A stretch of DNA of 49,226 nt from Phlegmacium glaucopus (Eukaryota; Basidiomycota; Agaricomycetes; Agaricales; Cortinariaceae). Position 1 is the first letter of the stretch; every line of letters starts with the position of its first letter. The stretch lies in assembly GCA_015039465.1 (NCBI GenBank), contig MU130383.1, positions 1 through 49,226 of the forward strand, given 5' to 3'. Position numbers and translations under genes: made by a program. This document shows, piece by piece, positions 20,790 through 31,700 of the stretch. The notes below the pieces were generated by a model. That model was not told the origin of the DNA and ran no database searches. It saw only the letters and a list, made by a program, of their open reading frames with translations.

Positions 20790-22220
20790 GTTTGCCTCAA
20801 TGTTCTTATCATCTGGCCACAATTGTAGAAATGGCTCATTTGGGATGCTTTCTGTGACTGATTCTGAGGCTGAGCCCTTTGAGACACCAGTGTTATGGTT
20901 ATATTCAGAGCTGGGGGTATATATCTTTCTCAAGCAGAATCCTGTTCTGAATAGGAATAGATTGGATGAATTCTGGCCTCAAATGTTATCATCTGGCTGC
21001 AGTTGTAGAAATGGTCTGTTGGGATCCTGTCTGGGACTGATCCCAAGGGTGAGCCCTTTGATACCAATGTCATAGTTTGGTAGAATACTTAACCCAAACA
21101 CTTCTGCAGAATCCAGACTTGCCTCAGTATTAGTACTCAAGAATAAATGACTGGTATGTGGAGCTGTGGATATATATTCTCTGCGGAATCTCAATGAGTG
21201 AAATTGTGGCTTCAAGAAATTTGGGATGCTTTCTGTGACTGATTCTGAGGTTGAGCCCTTTTGAGACACCAATGTCATGGTTTGAGAATATTTAATCTAA
21301 ATACTTCCACAGAATCCAGACTTGCCTCTGTATTAGTACTTGGGAATAATGTTACATTCCGTTATATGTGACTCTGGTCCAGCTCCTTGGGGTTGTCTCC
21401 ATACTCCATACTCCATTCCAGTATCCTCCCTTGTCTCCGGATCTATTCTTTCTACATCCAACTCCGAGACTTCTCCATGTCATTCCAACTCTTCTGACAA
21501 TACTCCAAACCCATTACCACTTCTTTGTCATAACAACTATTTCTTTGTCATCACTTTCCCATTATCAGTCAGCACACCACTATCGGATTATTCACCCAAG
21601 AATGCAGGACCTTCTGGGAGCAGAGCGCAGTACTTTATATTTATCCTTTATGTTTTGGTTGCTATTTCTTATTATTATTTAAGTACTCAAAACTTGTATA
21701 TTTTCCTCAGTTTGAATATCAACTTAGTTCCCCACTCTTGTTTCATCCTCTAAGTCACTGAGGTCTTCCGTCTTATTCCGTTTCTCTTCTGGTTCCGAAA
21801 TCAGGACATCTTAGGAGCTGGGCGGCACAGCATATACGCTGAGGCCAAAGTCCTTTCCGTTACTTGTTCCGGTTCCGTTCCATCTGTTCCGGAGTTACTC
21901 CATCGTTACACCTTGTTCAGAACTTAACAAATAAATAACTAGTATGCAGAGCTGCGGATATATATTCTCTGTGGAATCTCAATTCGAGTGAAATTCCGGC
22001 TTCAAGAGACTGATTAGTTATTGCTGGTAGAATACCTAATTTAAACACTTGCGGAATGTGGAGGGATATTGATCTTAAACTCAGGTTAAACATCAAACTT
22101 GTTTCCACAGCTATTAAGATCGCTCAAACATGTTTCATGGTGGTTTTACATGGAATAGATTCTCAGAATGGTGCTCTGAATAGGTTAGATGAATTCTAAA
22201 CTCCTGCTGAACTGGAATAG
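20790..22220. repeat. Tandem ~190-bp repeat interrupted by a solo LTR
   Basis: Related blocks containing gggatgctttctgtgactga and gagccctttgagacacc recur near 20,840, 21,021 and 21,220, with linked blocks such as gatatatattctctg at about 21,170 and 21,957. The solo LTR at 21,350-21,929 splits one unit. Small minus-strand open frames repeating ESVTESIPN follow the repeat and are not supported as genes. Confidence 0.6.
21350..21929 (+). mobile_element. Solo LTR, family 1, target duplication AATAA
   Basis: 580 bp from TGTTACATTC to AACTTAACA, flanked by AATAA at 21,345-21,349 and 21,930-21,934. Removing it restores continuity of the surrounding 190-bp repeat (compare caagaataaatgactggtat near 21,140 with the junction), which confirms the boundaries. 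Confidence 0.92.
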
Positions 22221-22400
22221 ATATACCTGGTACAGCACTGAACTTGCCTATGCAGATTTCTGCAGATTTCTGACCCTTGCCTGATGTTTCTCACTACCTC
22301 CATGTTATGAATGGGATCTTGGCATTCCTGAGCCCAGTGTAAGGTGCTACATACATTATAAATTAGTCACAAAATAGTTGTATAATATGCTACAATTTTC

Positions 22401-22710
22401 GAGGTCTTTACACTCCCCCACGTCTTCCTGGAGGATTCCTGGTGGATTCCTACCTATTCCAGGAGGATTCCTACCATTCCTGGTAGGAATACCAGGATTC
22501 CAGGAGGAATTTTCTACCAGCCAATTCCCCCTGAAATCCCCATTCCTGGCTCTTCCTAATCCAGGAGGATTCCAGAAGGATTCCTGGTGGATTCCTGGTA
22601 CTCAAGGAAATTGATACCAGGATTCCCAGAATTCCCTAGGAATCCCTAACACAGAATCCACCTGGAATCCACCCGGAATCCTGGGAATTCCACAGGGATG
22701 AACTCAACTC
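22401..22710. mobile_element. Word-repeat element (GGATTCC/GGAATCC)
   Basis: It begins with the same 20 bases as the element at 20,241, then iterates ggattcctgg, ccaggaggatt and the inverse ggaatcc for about 280 bp before an AT-rich tail. It has the same architecture as 20,241 but a different internal word. No coding frame. Confidence 0.5.
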
Positions 22711-22919
22711 TTACTTTTAAATATTATTCAAAATTAAAAGAATCATATATAAGTCAATAGTAATTTAAATATACATGAGTTAACTGTAATTCATATATAT
22801 GTGGTGGCAGTGCCCTGCTGCCATTCAAATTTTGAATTTTGTTCAAACCGTGAGGTATGGTCATGTGACTGCACGTGACGCACTTCTCACAAATCAACAA
22901 ACATTATTCCGTCTTCTCA

Positions 22920-23695
22920 CAACTACCACTCACCACCACGACAACCAGGACGACAAAGGATGAGAAGATGGATGACGACGACGACCAACGACGATGACGA
23001 CCAACGATGACGACGACCAACGACGATGACAAGGAACAACGACAACGACAAGGAACAACGATGATGACGAGGCCCAGCGACAACGACGAGGGGCAATGAC
23101 GACGACGAGGTAAGCACTACCACCACCACCGACGACGACGACGACGACGACCCCCCTCACTCGGGGGGGGGTTATTTCTTTTTATTGATATATTATGACA
23201 ACAGCAACACACAGACAACGACAACGACGACACACGAACAACGACCAGCACGACAACGACAACGACCCCCCCTCACTGGGGGGGATTTTTATTTCTATTT
23301 ACTTTAGTACACTACCAGGAGAACCACCGTGACGACCACCACCACACACAACAACAACAACAACCCCTCGCTGGGGGGGTTTTTACTTTTATTACCTGGA
23401 TAAATACACACGAACGACGGCTGCGACGACGACGACGACGACCCCCCCCCCTCACTTGGGGGTTTTTTAATTTTTTATTAGCAAGGTGACTACACACGAA
23501 TGACGGCTGCGACGACAACCAGCACGGACGACGACACCCCCCCTTACTGGGGGGTCTTTTTTTATTTTTTTATTCTTTATTTTAATTGACTACAACAACA
23601 CACGCGAACGATGATGAACCCCCCTTCATGGGGGGTTTTATATATATATATTTATTACGATCGACAACCCCCTCATGGGGGTACATAAAATAGAT
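22920..23695 (+). repeat. GAC/ACA-rich minisatellite with seven C-run/G-run hairpins
   Basis: ACGACGAC-type simple repeats alternate with seven hairpins of the form C(4-9)-TCACT-G(5-9). They lie near 23,151, 23,266, 23,364, 23,442, 23,537, 23,618 and 23,668, most followed by a T-rich tail. Two units share a longer flank (cacgaacgacggctgcgacg). The block resembles factor-independent terminators in form, but tandem amplification of a hairpin-prone minisatellite is the simplest reading. Confidence 0.75.
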
Positions 23696-23699
23696 ATAC

Positions 23700-24300
23700 T
23701 GGTTCCTGGTACCCTTACTTTGGTTCTGGCACCATGTGCACTCATTGTTCCTTGAAACATAGGGGTTATTCTATTTTTAGCCCCATGTTACTAATTTTAG
23801 GTAGTTTCCACCCCTCTTGATGGTAACTGTGCCTATTGTGCCTGGAAACAATCTTTATGATTGTTCAGCACTCCCCCTATCCTTAATCATCATGATTCCC
23901 TCCACTATCTTGGTTATTCTGCTTCCACTGTTGCTAGGGCACCAACTTCCCCTGAATATTTATTAATAATATTCTGTTGCTCCACAATCACACCCCATGA
24001 CATTTGCTAACCCAATATTGTTTATTTAACTTTTCCTGTGCCAAGTCTATAAGGATATTCATGGATTTATTGGTTTTAATCCAGACATGCAATTTGTAGT
24101 GTAACAAATGATAGTCTATTGATTAACTATATGCATTTAAGTCACACAGTAATAGGTCTAATCAGCAATTGTAGGGTAGACAACTCTGATTCCCTTGTTT
24201 ATTATCAGTTGTATTAACCAGTTATTGGTGCATTAATTAATATTTATGCTGAAATAATAGATAAAAATTGCAAAAACCATGCTTATGCAGATTTAAATCA
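23700..24300. other. No gene seen
   Basis: AT-rich intergenic sequence. No extended coding frame, tandem repeat or terminal repeat was recognised. Confidence 0.4.
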
Positions 24301-24309
24301 TATCACCAC

Positions 24310-25080
24310 ATGGACTGCTCAGACTCCGCACAGATTCTGTGTGGAGTCCGAGTAAGGTCTGAATAGAGTGCTAGGAGTCCGAGTGAAGTCTGAGCTGTCC
24401 AAGTGAAGTCTGAGCTACAGTGAATTCCTAGCTGTTCAAACAAAAATTCCTAGTAAAGTCCAAGCAAAGTCCAAGCAAAGTCTGAGCAGTCCAAGCAAAA
24501 AAAAAAGAAGTTTCTAAATCCTATTCCTGTATTAGTCCAAGTGAAGTCTGAGTGAAGTCTGAGCAAAGTCCAAGTGAAGTATGAGTGAATTGTGAGCAAT
24601 ATTCTCATAAATAACAGAATTTCTTAGGTATATAGAAACTTAGCCAAGTAGGCATGGAACTATTAGTTATATTTATTACTAACTTAGCATTTATTTATAA
24701 ATAGAATAAGATATATCAAAATTAATAAATAACCTGCATTGTCATTTAACTGGTAATACAACTTAATATCAGTAGTAACATCAACCTTAATTAATATTTC
24801 ATTCAATTTTCCTCAATAGGAAATATCATTACTATATTATTACAAAAATATATTAATTACTTACTTATAATTGATTTACAAAAAATAAAAACAAAAAAAA
24901 GTGAATTAAATAAGGGGTTACCTTGGTTCATTTTATGTGGTAAAATAAACTACAAAGGATTAATACTTGAGGAATTAAATAACAAACTCCCCCAGAGAAT
25001 AACCAGTCAAATTGCTCGGACAGTTTGCTCGGACTGCTTGGACTCCACACGGATTAGGTGGGGGAGAGTAAAGAACTCCC
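24310..25080 (-). mobile_element. Word-repeat element (GTCCGAG / AGTCTGAG), AT-rich core
   Basis: The left part iterates agtccgagtgaagtctgagc and variants; the right part iterates gctcggac and ends gactccacacggattaggtgg followed by gtgggggagagtaaagaact. That end is a near inverse of the start of the elements at 20,241 and 22,401. The core (24,600-25,000) is AT-rich and non-coding. Probably a non-autonomous element in minus orientation. Confidence 0.5.
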
Positions 25081-25167
25081 TACAGCTAGGAATAGTACTG
25101 AAAGAGGCAGAAATTCCAGCAGAACCCAAGGGCCTATATTAATTCTTGCTGGGCTACATTTACAGAT

Positions 25168-27111
25168 TTATACATTTTCTACATTTTCAATGTAATCTGA
25201 TTGCTTCATCCATCCATTAAATCCCTGGTTCCTTTGAAACTTTTGCGAAATAAATTCCAATACCTTTCTGTGGAAGTATTGAACTAGGCAGAACCTGTCA
25301 CCATCGCCGTCAACTTCCCCAACGCTGTGTGCCAGCACCTTGCCACAGAGCCCAATAATTGTCCCAGGATTATATTGGAACTGTAGACCAATTCCAGGAA
25401 CCTCCAATCGACCATTGGTATAATGGCCCAAAGTCGTGATAATATCATAAAATGGTGCAAACCCCTTTCCATCGTGATGCAAAACAGTCTCTCAATTGGA
25501 GAGAATGGAAAACGAGGTAAAGGGAGAGGGCCAAAGCACTCTTTCCAGCCACAGAGAATTTGTTGCTACATTGGTAATTTCCCCATTTTTAATGGCACAG
25601 AGAATTGAAAATGCCCGCACAGCCAGCTTGGGATGGATTATTGCCAAGATGGCACTGAGCAAGGATAAGGATTCCAAATTGGCACACAGATATTGAATAA
25701 TGGGGGAGCAGGGCCAGCCGTGGAGGGACCCAGAGACAGACAACTGGTGCACAACATTGAACCAACATGGTGAAAAGGGTATGTGGCCAGCTGAAGTGGG
25801 TGTAGTCCCAGCAGCCTTATACCCCTTCTCCCACCATTTCAGACTCTTTTTTTTTTTTTAATTCCAATTAAAGTCCTGTGTGGCAATGCCCTATGTTGGA
25901 CTGCTACACTAATGTTACTCTAGTTTGATATGGACTCGTGTGTATCTGACTATGTGAACGGGTGGTGGCCTTCTAAGAAGATGTGCAGAAGTGTAATTAT
26001 GGGTGTATCGTAATGTAGAAATGAAGAGAGAAAAGCTGATAGTTACGGGACTTCCTGTTATTATTATTTCAGACTCTTGGATTGGGAAACCTCTGGAAGG
26101 CTTCCTTTGAAAATCTTGTCAAGGTTGTGCATCCTCCCAGTCATTTTAAGCTTGTATATAGTTAGTAAATTTGTAAATAATCCAATAAGGTTGAATGTAC
26201 GTTCCGGGATGTAGTGATCGCACCGGGCAGGTACCAAAGCACTATAATCCCACAGGAATCAACCATGGTACAGGGAATGTCTTGCAGTGGTAGGCAGTGC
26301 CCTTCCCTAGCGGTAAAGAGGGGCAGAAATCTCTTCCATAGCGAAGCCTCACTTTCCTCCATACCAATATTTTGACAAGTGGTGTTAAGTTCAAAACAAG
26401 GGGTCACGTCGGAGTAACACCGGATCGGACGGAACGGAACCGGAACAAGTAACAGAAAGGACTTTGGCCTCAGCGTATGTGCTGTGCCGCCCAGCTCCTA
26501 CAATGTCCTGATTTTGGGAATGGAAGAGAATGGAAAGTTGGAAGATCTCAGTGACTTAGAGGATGAACAAGAGGAGGAAACTAAGATGATATTTGAACTG
26601 AGGGAAAACATACAAGTTTGAGTACTTTAAATATAAAAGGAATTGCAACCGAAATATAGAATATAAATATAAGTGCTGCGTTCTGCTCCCAGAAAAGGTC
26701 CTGCATTCTTGGGTGAATAATCCATGGCTGGTGTGCTGACTGATAGTGGGAAAGATGACAAAGGAATAGTTGTTATGACAAAGGTGTGGTAAGGGGTTTG
26801 GGATATTGTTGGAAGAGTTGGAGTGATATGGAGAAGTCTCGGAGTTGGACGTAGGAGGAGTAGAGTCAGAGACAAGGGAAAGTACTGGAACGGAGTATGG
26901 ACTACCGGAAACAACTCCGACGGAGTCGGACCGGAGTAATGTGTGACGGAATGTAACAAGTGGTCAATGAGTTGGCATATGCCTCAATTGGCCAGGGAAG
27001 GTGGACTTGGGAAATGTTTGAGGCTGGCCAGCTAGAAAGGTTGTTGGACTTACTGGGGTTGTGGAAGGCCTTGTAGACTTGACCTACAATCATTTCACAG
27101 TCCTTTAGCAA
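25168..27111 (-). pseudogene. 2-oxoglutarate/Fe(II) dioxygenase-like gene, disrupted
   Basis: Read on the minus strand: a start near 27,111 (MLKDCEMIVGQVYKAFHNPS), then WPIEAYANSLT up to 26,959. After a 576-bp solo LTR the same frame resumes (TCQNIGMEESEAS, then IIVLWYLPGAI) at about 26,382-26,160. The catalytic part lies at 25,752-25,168: APFTSFSILSN-type sequence (here SPFTSFSILSN), HHDG (HxD iron ligands), RLEVPGIGLQFQYNPGTI, distal His in VLAHSV, and GDRFCLV (Arg for 2-oxoglutarate). This layout resembles dioxygenases expanded in mushroom genomes, including TET/JBP-like ones associated with transposons; that subfamily link is inference. Damage: the solo LTR insertion, and TGA at 25,492-25,494 just before HHDG, likely from CGA. 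The middle region (25,760-26,150) is poorly preserved. Confidence 0.65.
26383..26958 (-). mobile_element. Solo LTR, family 1, inside dioxygenase gene, TSD AGTGG
   Basis: 576 bp, inverse orientation: starts TGTTAAGTTC, ends GAATGTAACA. AGTGG flanks it at 26,378-26,382 and 26,959-26,963. Deleting the LTR and one target copy rejoins the dioxygenase reading frame (ANSLT to TCQNIG), so it landed in coding sequence. Confidence 0.93.
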
Positions 27112-27440
27112 TGGGTAGGATAACTTGGGGCAAGGTAAAGGATGCTGGACCCCATGAATTTCAGGATAAGGAATGAGTCATGTATAGTGCTATCTCTTCA
27201 GAAAGATTCATAGGTCCTTGTGAGAATTCGAGGGCAGAGAAAGGCATTGTGATGGTTGAGGATAGGCAGTCTTGCAGCTGTTGTGTGGAGAAGCAGGAAA
27301 TAGGAACTGGTCAAGTTTGGGTGGCAATTATTGATAGGAGAAAGCAAGAGTTGAAAACTGAATATTGCTAAGACTGAAATATTGCGGGTGGGAATTGACT
27401 CTTATAACTTTGATACTCACATTAATATAGTACTAATCCT
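27112..27440. other. No supported gene
   Basis: A short plus-strand frame (27,180-27,371) has no recognisable motif. The stretch probably holds the promoter side of the minus-strand dioxygenase relic. Confidence 0.3.
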
Positions 27441-27459
27441 GCTCCTTGCCTCAGCTGTG

Positions 27460-28080
27460 GGATGACATGGGATGGCACAGGATGGTGCAGGATGACGCAG
27501 GATGATGCAGGATGGTGTGGATCAAATTTTTCTCCTGCTGGACAAATAGTGTTCACCAAGGGTATACCTGTGATTTTCACGGGTTTTGACTACATAGGCC
27601 TGTAGCTACAAATTATGTGATACCAGAACATTTTTGTTTCCAAATCCATTCAGAAATGGGTGAGTTATACCCCTACCAAGTTTTGGCCTTAAATTTGAAG
27701 AATTGTGCCCTTAGCATCATTTTTGCTGACATAGGTTGCCCAAAATGGCCAATTTCCAAATTTGGCATACCCGTGGTCACTAATTGGTGTGCTGTGACAT
27801 CACAATTGATTATAGGCCTCCAAAACATCACACAGCTGTAGCTCAGTGAGTTCTTCACCGATTTACATGAAAAAATTTGCAAAATGTTCAGAAAATTCGG
27901 GGCTATCCTATGATATGTAAAAACCCGTCATTTACTCGCAGGTATACCCTTGGTGAACACTATGGACAAAGCTTGTCAATTGATACCAGTCTGGAAATTC
28001 CTTTCCACTGCTGTGGGATGATGTGGGATGATGCCATGATGCCAGATAGCCTGGATCAAAAATTTCCACTGGACTAATTG
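27460..28080. repeat. GGATGATG-word repeat element hosting a MITE
   Basis: Clusters of gatgatgcaggatgg words at about 27,460-27,520 and gatgatgtgggatgatgcc at about 28,015-28,045 flank the MITE at 27,547-27,962. Both sides share gatcaaa(aa)tttt, so the outer unit was one element before the MITE inserted. Confidence 0.5.
27547..27962. mobile_element. hAT-type MITE, TSD TGGACAAA
   Basis: 416 bp with near-perfect terminal inverted repeats beginning TAGTGTTCACCAAGGGTATA and ending with its complement (TATACCCTTGGTGAACACTA). The 8-bp target duplication TGGACAAA lies at 27,539-27,546 and 27,963-27,970. Eight-base duplications and a TAGTGTT-like terminus point to the hAT superfamily. No transposase is encoded. 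Confidence 0.9.
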
Positions 28081-28470
28081 CTTGGAAATTTATACTACCA
28101 GCATTAATTAATCTATAGTAATCCTACCTCCTAGCCAATGTGGCAGGATGACACTGTTGACACAGGATGAGAATAATTAATTAGGCCAGAGAAGCTCATC
28201 TATTTCACTTTCCACAAGCTCCCCCATAATTGTAAGAATGGCAAGCTCGCCCATAGCCATAAGGGTAAAGTCACATGCCCAAGCTCGCAAGTTAGCCTCA
28301 TCACACATGATGTTTAATGCTGTGATGTTGTCACATGGCTGTTACATAAATTCACTGAATGCCCTGAAGTTTGATAGATTCATCCATCCATCCCAATCAA
28401 TGACCATGCCATCTACAAGTGTTTACAGCAACCATGCGTTCAGGGTTTCTAAGATCCAGATCATGTGTGG
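28081..28470. other. No gene seen
   Basis: Spacer between two MITEs. A 78-codon frame (28,238-28,474) lacks recognisable motifs or splice signals. Confidence 0.3.
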
Positions 28471-28471
28471 G

Positions 28472-29018
28472 TAGTGTTTAAAAGTCTGGTCCAGTCTGGT
28501 CTTTTGGTATTTTTTGACAGGACCGGGACCGCAACTGGTCCACTAAGTTTCTAAAAGGTCAAAAGACCAGACTGGACCAATTGGGACTGGTCCACATCGG
28601 TTTTTTGCAGTCCTGGACCAGTCCTGGTCCAAGACTGTTGAGGACCGGACTTTTGACAAATACCGGTCATATTTTCATATATAACATCAGACAAATATGT
28701 ATATGTGATCTATACCTTTAGAATAAGCTCAAGAACATTAAATTCTGTTGGGAATTGACAATTTTATGAAGATAATATTTGTTTTCTACTATTTTGTGTA
28801 CATTTTTACTGTTTTATTTTTTTCTCAGTGAATATTTGACCAATAAATATGGTCTTTATGTCATTTTAAAGGGAAAATAAAGGGCTACGAAACTACCAGT
28901 TCAGACCGGTCCTAAAACCGAAGACCAGTCTTTTTCCAGTAAAAACCAAAAAACCGGACTGCTGGTCCAGTCTTTTTGCAGTCTTTTTCCAGTCCTGCAA
29001 CTGGACTTCCAAACACTA
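28472..29018. mobile_element. hAT-type MITE with GGACCAG subterminal repeats, TSD TGTGTGGG
   Basis: 547 bp. It starts TAGTGTTTAAAAGTCTGG and ends GGACTTCCAAACACTA, with the 8-bp duplication TGTGTGGG at 28,464-28,471 and 29,019-29,026. The outer 150-190 bp on each side iterate ggtccag/ctggacc words, as in hAT subterminal transposase sites; the core is AT-rich. Related to the fragment at 1,105-1,236. Confidence 0.92.
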
Positions 29019-29221
29019 TGTGTGGGAGTAATTTACTGGGTAATAATGGAATGGAATAAATATATCATCAAGATATCAGAGCAAAGGAAGGTTTCTAATC
29101 CCATTTCTACTTTTGAACTTGTAGCTGCGCTGTCGCGCACCAATACTGATTGGTAGCGTGAGAAGAAAGCTTAAAAGTCGCCATCATGAAAATAAGCGGA
29201 CTTTGAATTTGATTACCTATT

Positions 29222-29740
29222 TTGGAAGCGGCCCTGAATCACGTTCCTGGTCAACAAAACCATTCGTTCAACGATAACATCCCCATTGCTCATCATACTC
29301 TCAATGTCTCACACTATGCTCTCCATTGTTTTCACTATCGACATGCTCCTAAGCATATACCATCCGTTCGTTCCTTGGCTAGTGATCCAGCAAAGCGATC
29401 AATCTACTATTCACATCGGTCATCGGCTCGCGTTTGATCGTATCCTTGGTCCATCATTTCAAGAACGGCCCCTTTATGGACGCATCAACTACATCTCCCA
29501 TTATGTACAAGGCTTTGTCATTGTGTTGTGGCTATGGACCCACAAGTCTTCCCCTCAGCCATCTATCTTGCCATCCCTCGCTCCTGGATCTCACTCAGTC
29601 CCCTATCCTCACTCATCTACCTCTTATCTTATCATTCACTGCCAAAACCATCATTCACGCGGTACCTAAAGCCTTCCCACCCTCTTTATGACAATTTAGG
29701 AAGTCCAGGAGGATCACGACTAAGCAGGAATTGCAGATGA
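29222..29740 (+). other. Overlapping open frames, unrecognised
   Basis: Three overlapping plus-strand frames (starting 29,222, 29,286, 29,528) stay open for 70-127 codons. They are rich in H, S, P and Y. No family is recognised. They precede the LTR-like promoter at about 30,098 and could be retroelement or host relics. Confidence 0.25.
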
Positions 29741-30097
29741 ATCAGCAGCAGAGGATTATTCTCGCAGAGTGTCAAGTGTTATCAAGGCTGCGCGACATGG
29801 GACCATGGGCAAGTAGTGGTTTCTCGGGAACAAGGCTGCGCCTTTCAAGTGTTGACTCAGGACCTTTCACATTTTTGACATGACCACACGCCTATGGAGT
29901 CGATATATTTTTGCTATTGGGCTATGTACACTGCCTTCCTTTCTTTTCTCTCGCACTTTGACACTTTACAGATTATTTTACTGTTCCTTTTCTTTTCCAT
30001 TGTTCTTTTCTTCTCGCAGCTGTCCTCTCTTTATCTTTCTTCCTTTGACAGCGCGTACTTTGTTTCTTTTTATTGTTTTACATAGCCTCATCCTTAG

Positions 30098-30530
30098 GGT
30101 ATAAATACTGCTCTTTTGTACCAGGATAGGTAGTTCAGTAAAATTCATTCTTACCCCCCACTTTCATCATCTCAGTGGAATTCCAGTGAATTCCTTCCTT
30201 AAGTTCGCTTTTTCAGCCCCTTACTGTCACTGTCCTCTACTGTCAATCACTATAGTCTTGCTGAAGACTCTTCCTCTATCATCCTCATCCACATCCTCTA
30301 CTCCCTTCGCTTTTTCAGCCTTTTACTTGTCACTGTCCCCTACTGTCAACCGCTGTAGTCTCACCAAAGACTCTCTCATATTCATCCTCATCCACCTCTA
30401 CCCTTGCTCCCTACCTCTGTGTGATACAAGTCAAGGTTACACCTTCCCTAAACGAACAACAGGGAGTCTCTTGACCTAAGGTCTGGTCCACTGCTCTCTG
30501 GTTGGTGTTTATATACAACAACAACAATGA
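30098..30530 (+). promoter_or_regulatory. LTR-like promoter and leader (TATA at ~30,099)
   Basis: ggtataaatactgc near 30,098 is a TATA-like box. About 90 bp downstream begins the CT-rich leader shared with window positions 1-240, ending ctctggttggtgtttat followed by CAACAACAA. The layout (TATA, leader, CAACA-rich exit) fits the right half of an LTR. The left edge may be near 29,760-29,790, but no clean terminal repeats or target duplication were found. Confidence 0.45.
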
Positions 30531-31411
30531 TTTATAGCGCACCTGATATTTGTACATGTTTCTGCAACATGTTTTGGGACGTCCGCTGCTGGTGGATCAA
30601 TCCTTATATTATCTCCCATCATTTGGAAACAATGTACACAACTGTATTTTACACTCCCCAAATAAATCAGGTGTGTGACACAGGGTAAGAGTGCGACTGG
30701 TAAGAGTGTGACCATAGGGCAAGAGAGCAACACACTTGTGTGTTCCCCTTCTAGGTGTGTCGACGATCGATTGATTTAAATTTACATTACATGTGTGACA
30801 CATTGTTAGATTAGCTTAGGTTACATTTAGAGGTTTAGGCTTAGGGCTTTGGGTTAATTAACATTAATTGTTAGGGTTGGGGATCCCTTCTCTCCGCGTG
30901 GTAGCACATTCTCACTTAGGAGGGGACACAGCATGCTAATCTGCAACACATTGCCTAGGCTCAATCAAACCCCCTCTCAGAACGCAAGAAGGGCTTATAA
31001 CAAGGTGTTTCATCACTGAATCATCAGGGCAGTGTCAACTTTTGGCCAAATGATTTATACTGTTGGTTGAGATGACTTCTGAGGCCAACTTCATAGACAC
31101 ATTATGTTTACTAGGGTCCTAAATACCTAAATATGAATTTTTTGTATTTTAAAATGTCACCCAGGTGAGGCAGGCTGCAAAGCAAAACAACATCTCATTT
31201 TGTACTATGTAGTCTTTGAATTGTTTGATCACTAGCAACTGTAATGGTTTTCAAGTGGTTTTCATCAAAGATGACATTTTGTATCCAATGGTTGTGACTC
31301 AGCTGCACTGCCATGCATCAGCAAATTATGATTTTGAGTCATAACATGCCATAACAAATAGACTAAGCCTATAGTGCTGTCTAGTAGTATGTAGACAGCT
31401 CATGTTGCTAT
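30531..31411. other. No gene seen; probable retroelement or intergenic sequence
   Basis: Contains repeated gtgtgacac phrases (30,672-30,800) and two TTAGGG words near 30,841 and 30,871 that are too few to be telomeric. Short frames on the minus strand are not supported. Confidence 0.35.
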
Positions 31412-31415
31412 GTAG

Positions 31416-31682
31416 TGTAAGATAGCTAGTTTCTTTGTATTGGGAATAGTATTTCAGGTTTCGTAGTATATTTTGGGGGAAAGGAATCTCTATTCCGTGT
31501 AATTCTATACTGTATTTATACTATTTCAAGACAATGTGAGACACATATTCATGCCACAACTATGAGAGGCCACTCGCAGAGTGGCTCAAAAGAGATACTA
31601 AAACGGGGAGTCCTTTGTGACTGAGTCATGTGATTGTGATGTTGATTTGTAATCCGTGATCAAAGATTCTCCATTCCTTACA
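31416..31682 (-). repeat. 3' LTR of the gag-only element
   Basis: 267 bp, TGTAAG...CTTACA. A purine-rich tract lies immediately inside it on the minus strand, marking this as the 3' LTR. Confidence 0.88.
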
Positions 31683-31700
31683 CCTCCCCCTCACTTTTGA
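31683..31700 (-). promoter_or_regulatory. Polypurine tract
   Basis: The plus-strand run cctccccctcacttt directly adjoins the left LTR; on the minus strand it is an almost pure purine tract, the expected plus-strand DNA primer site. Confidence 0.75.

Noticed and set aside
20736..21278. Minus-strand proteins repeating ESVTESIPN
   Set aside because: They track a non-coding 190-bp tandem repeat, differ in frame between units, and lack any recognisable domain.
23151..23691. Rho-independent terminators
   Set aside because: The genome is eukaryotic and the hairpins are part of a tandem repeat with no upstream gene ending there.
30835..30885. Telomere-like TTAGGG words
   Set aside because: Only two scattered copies, with no tandem run.
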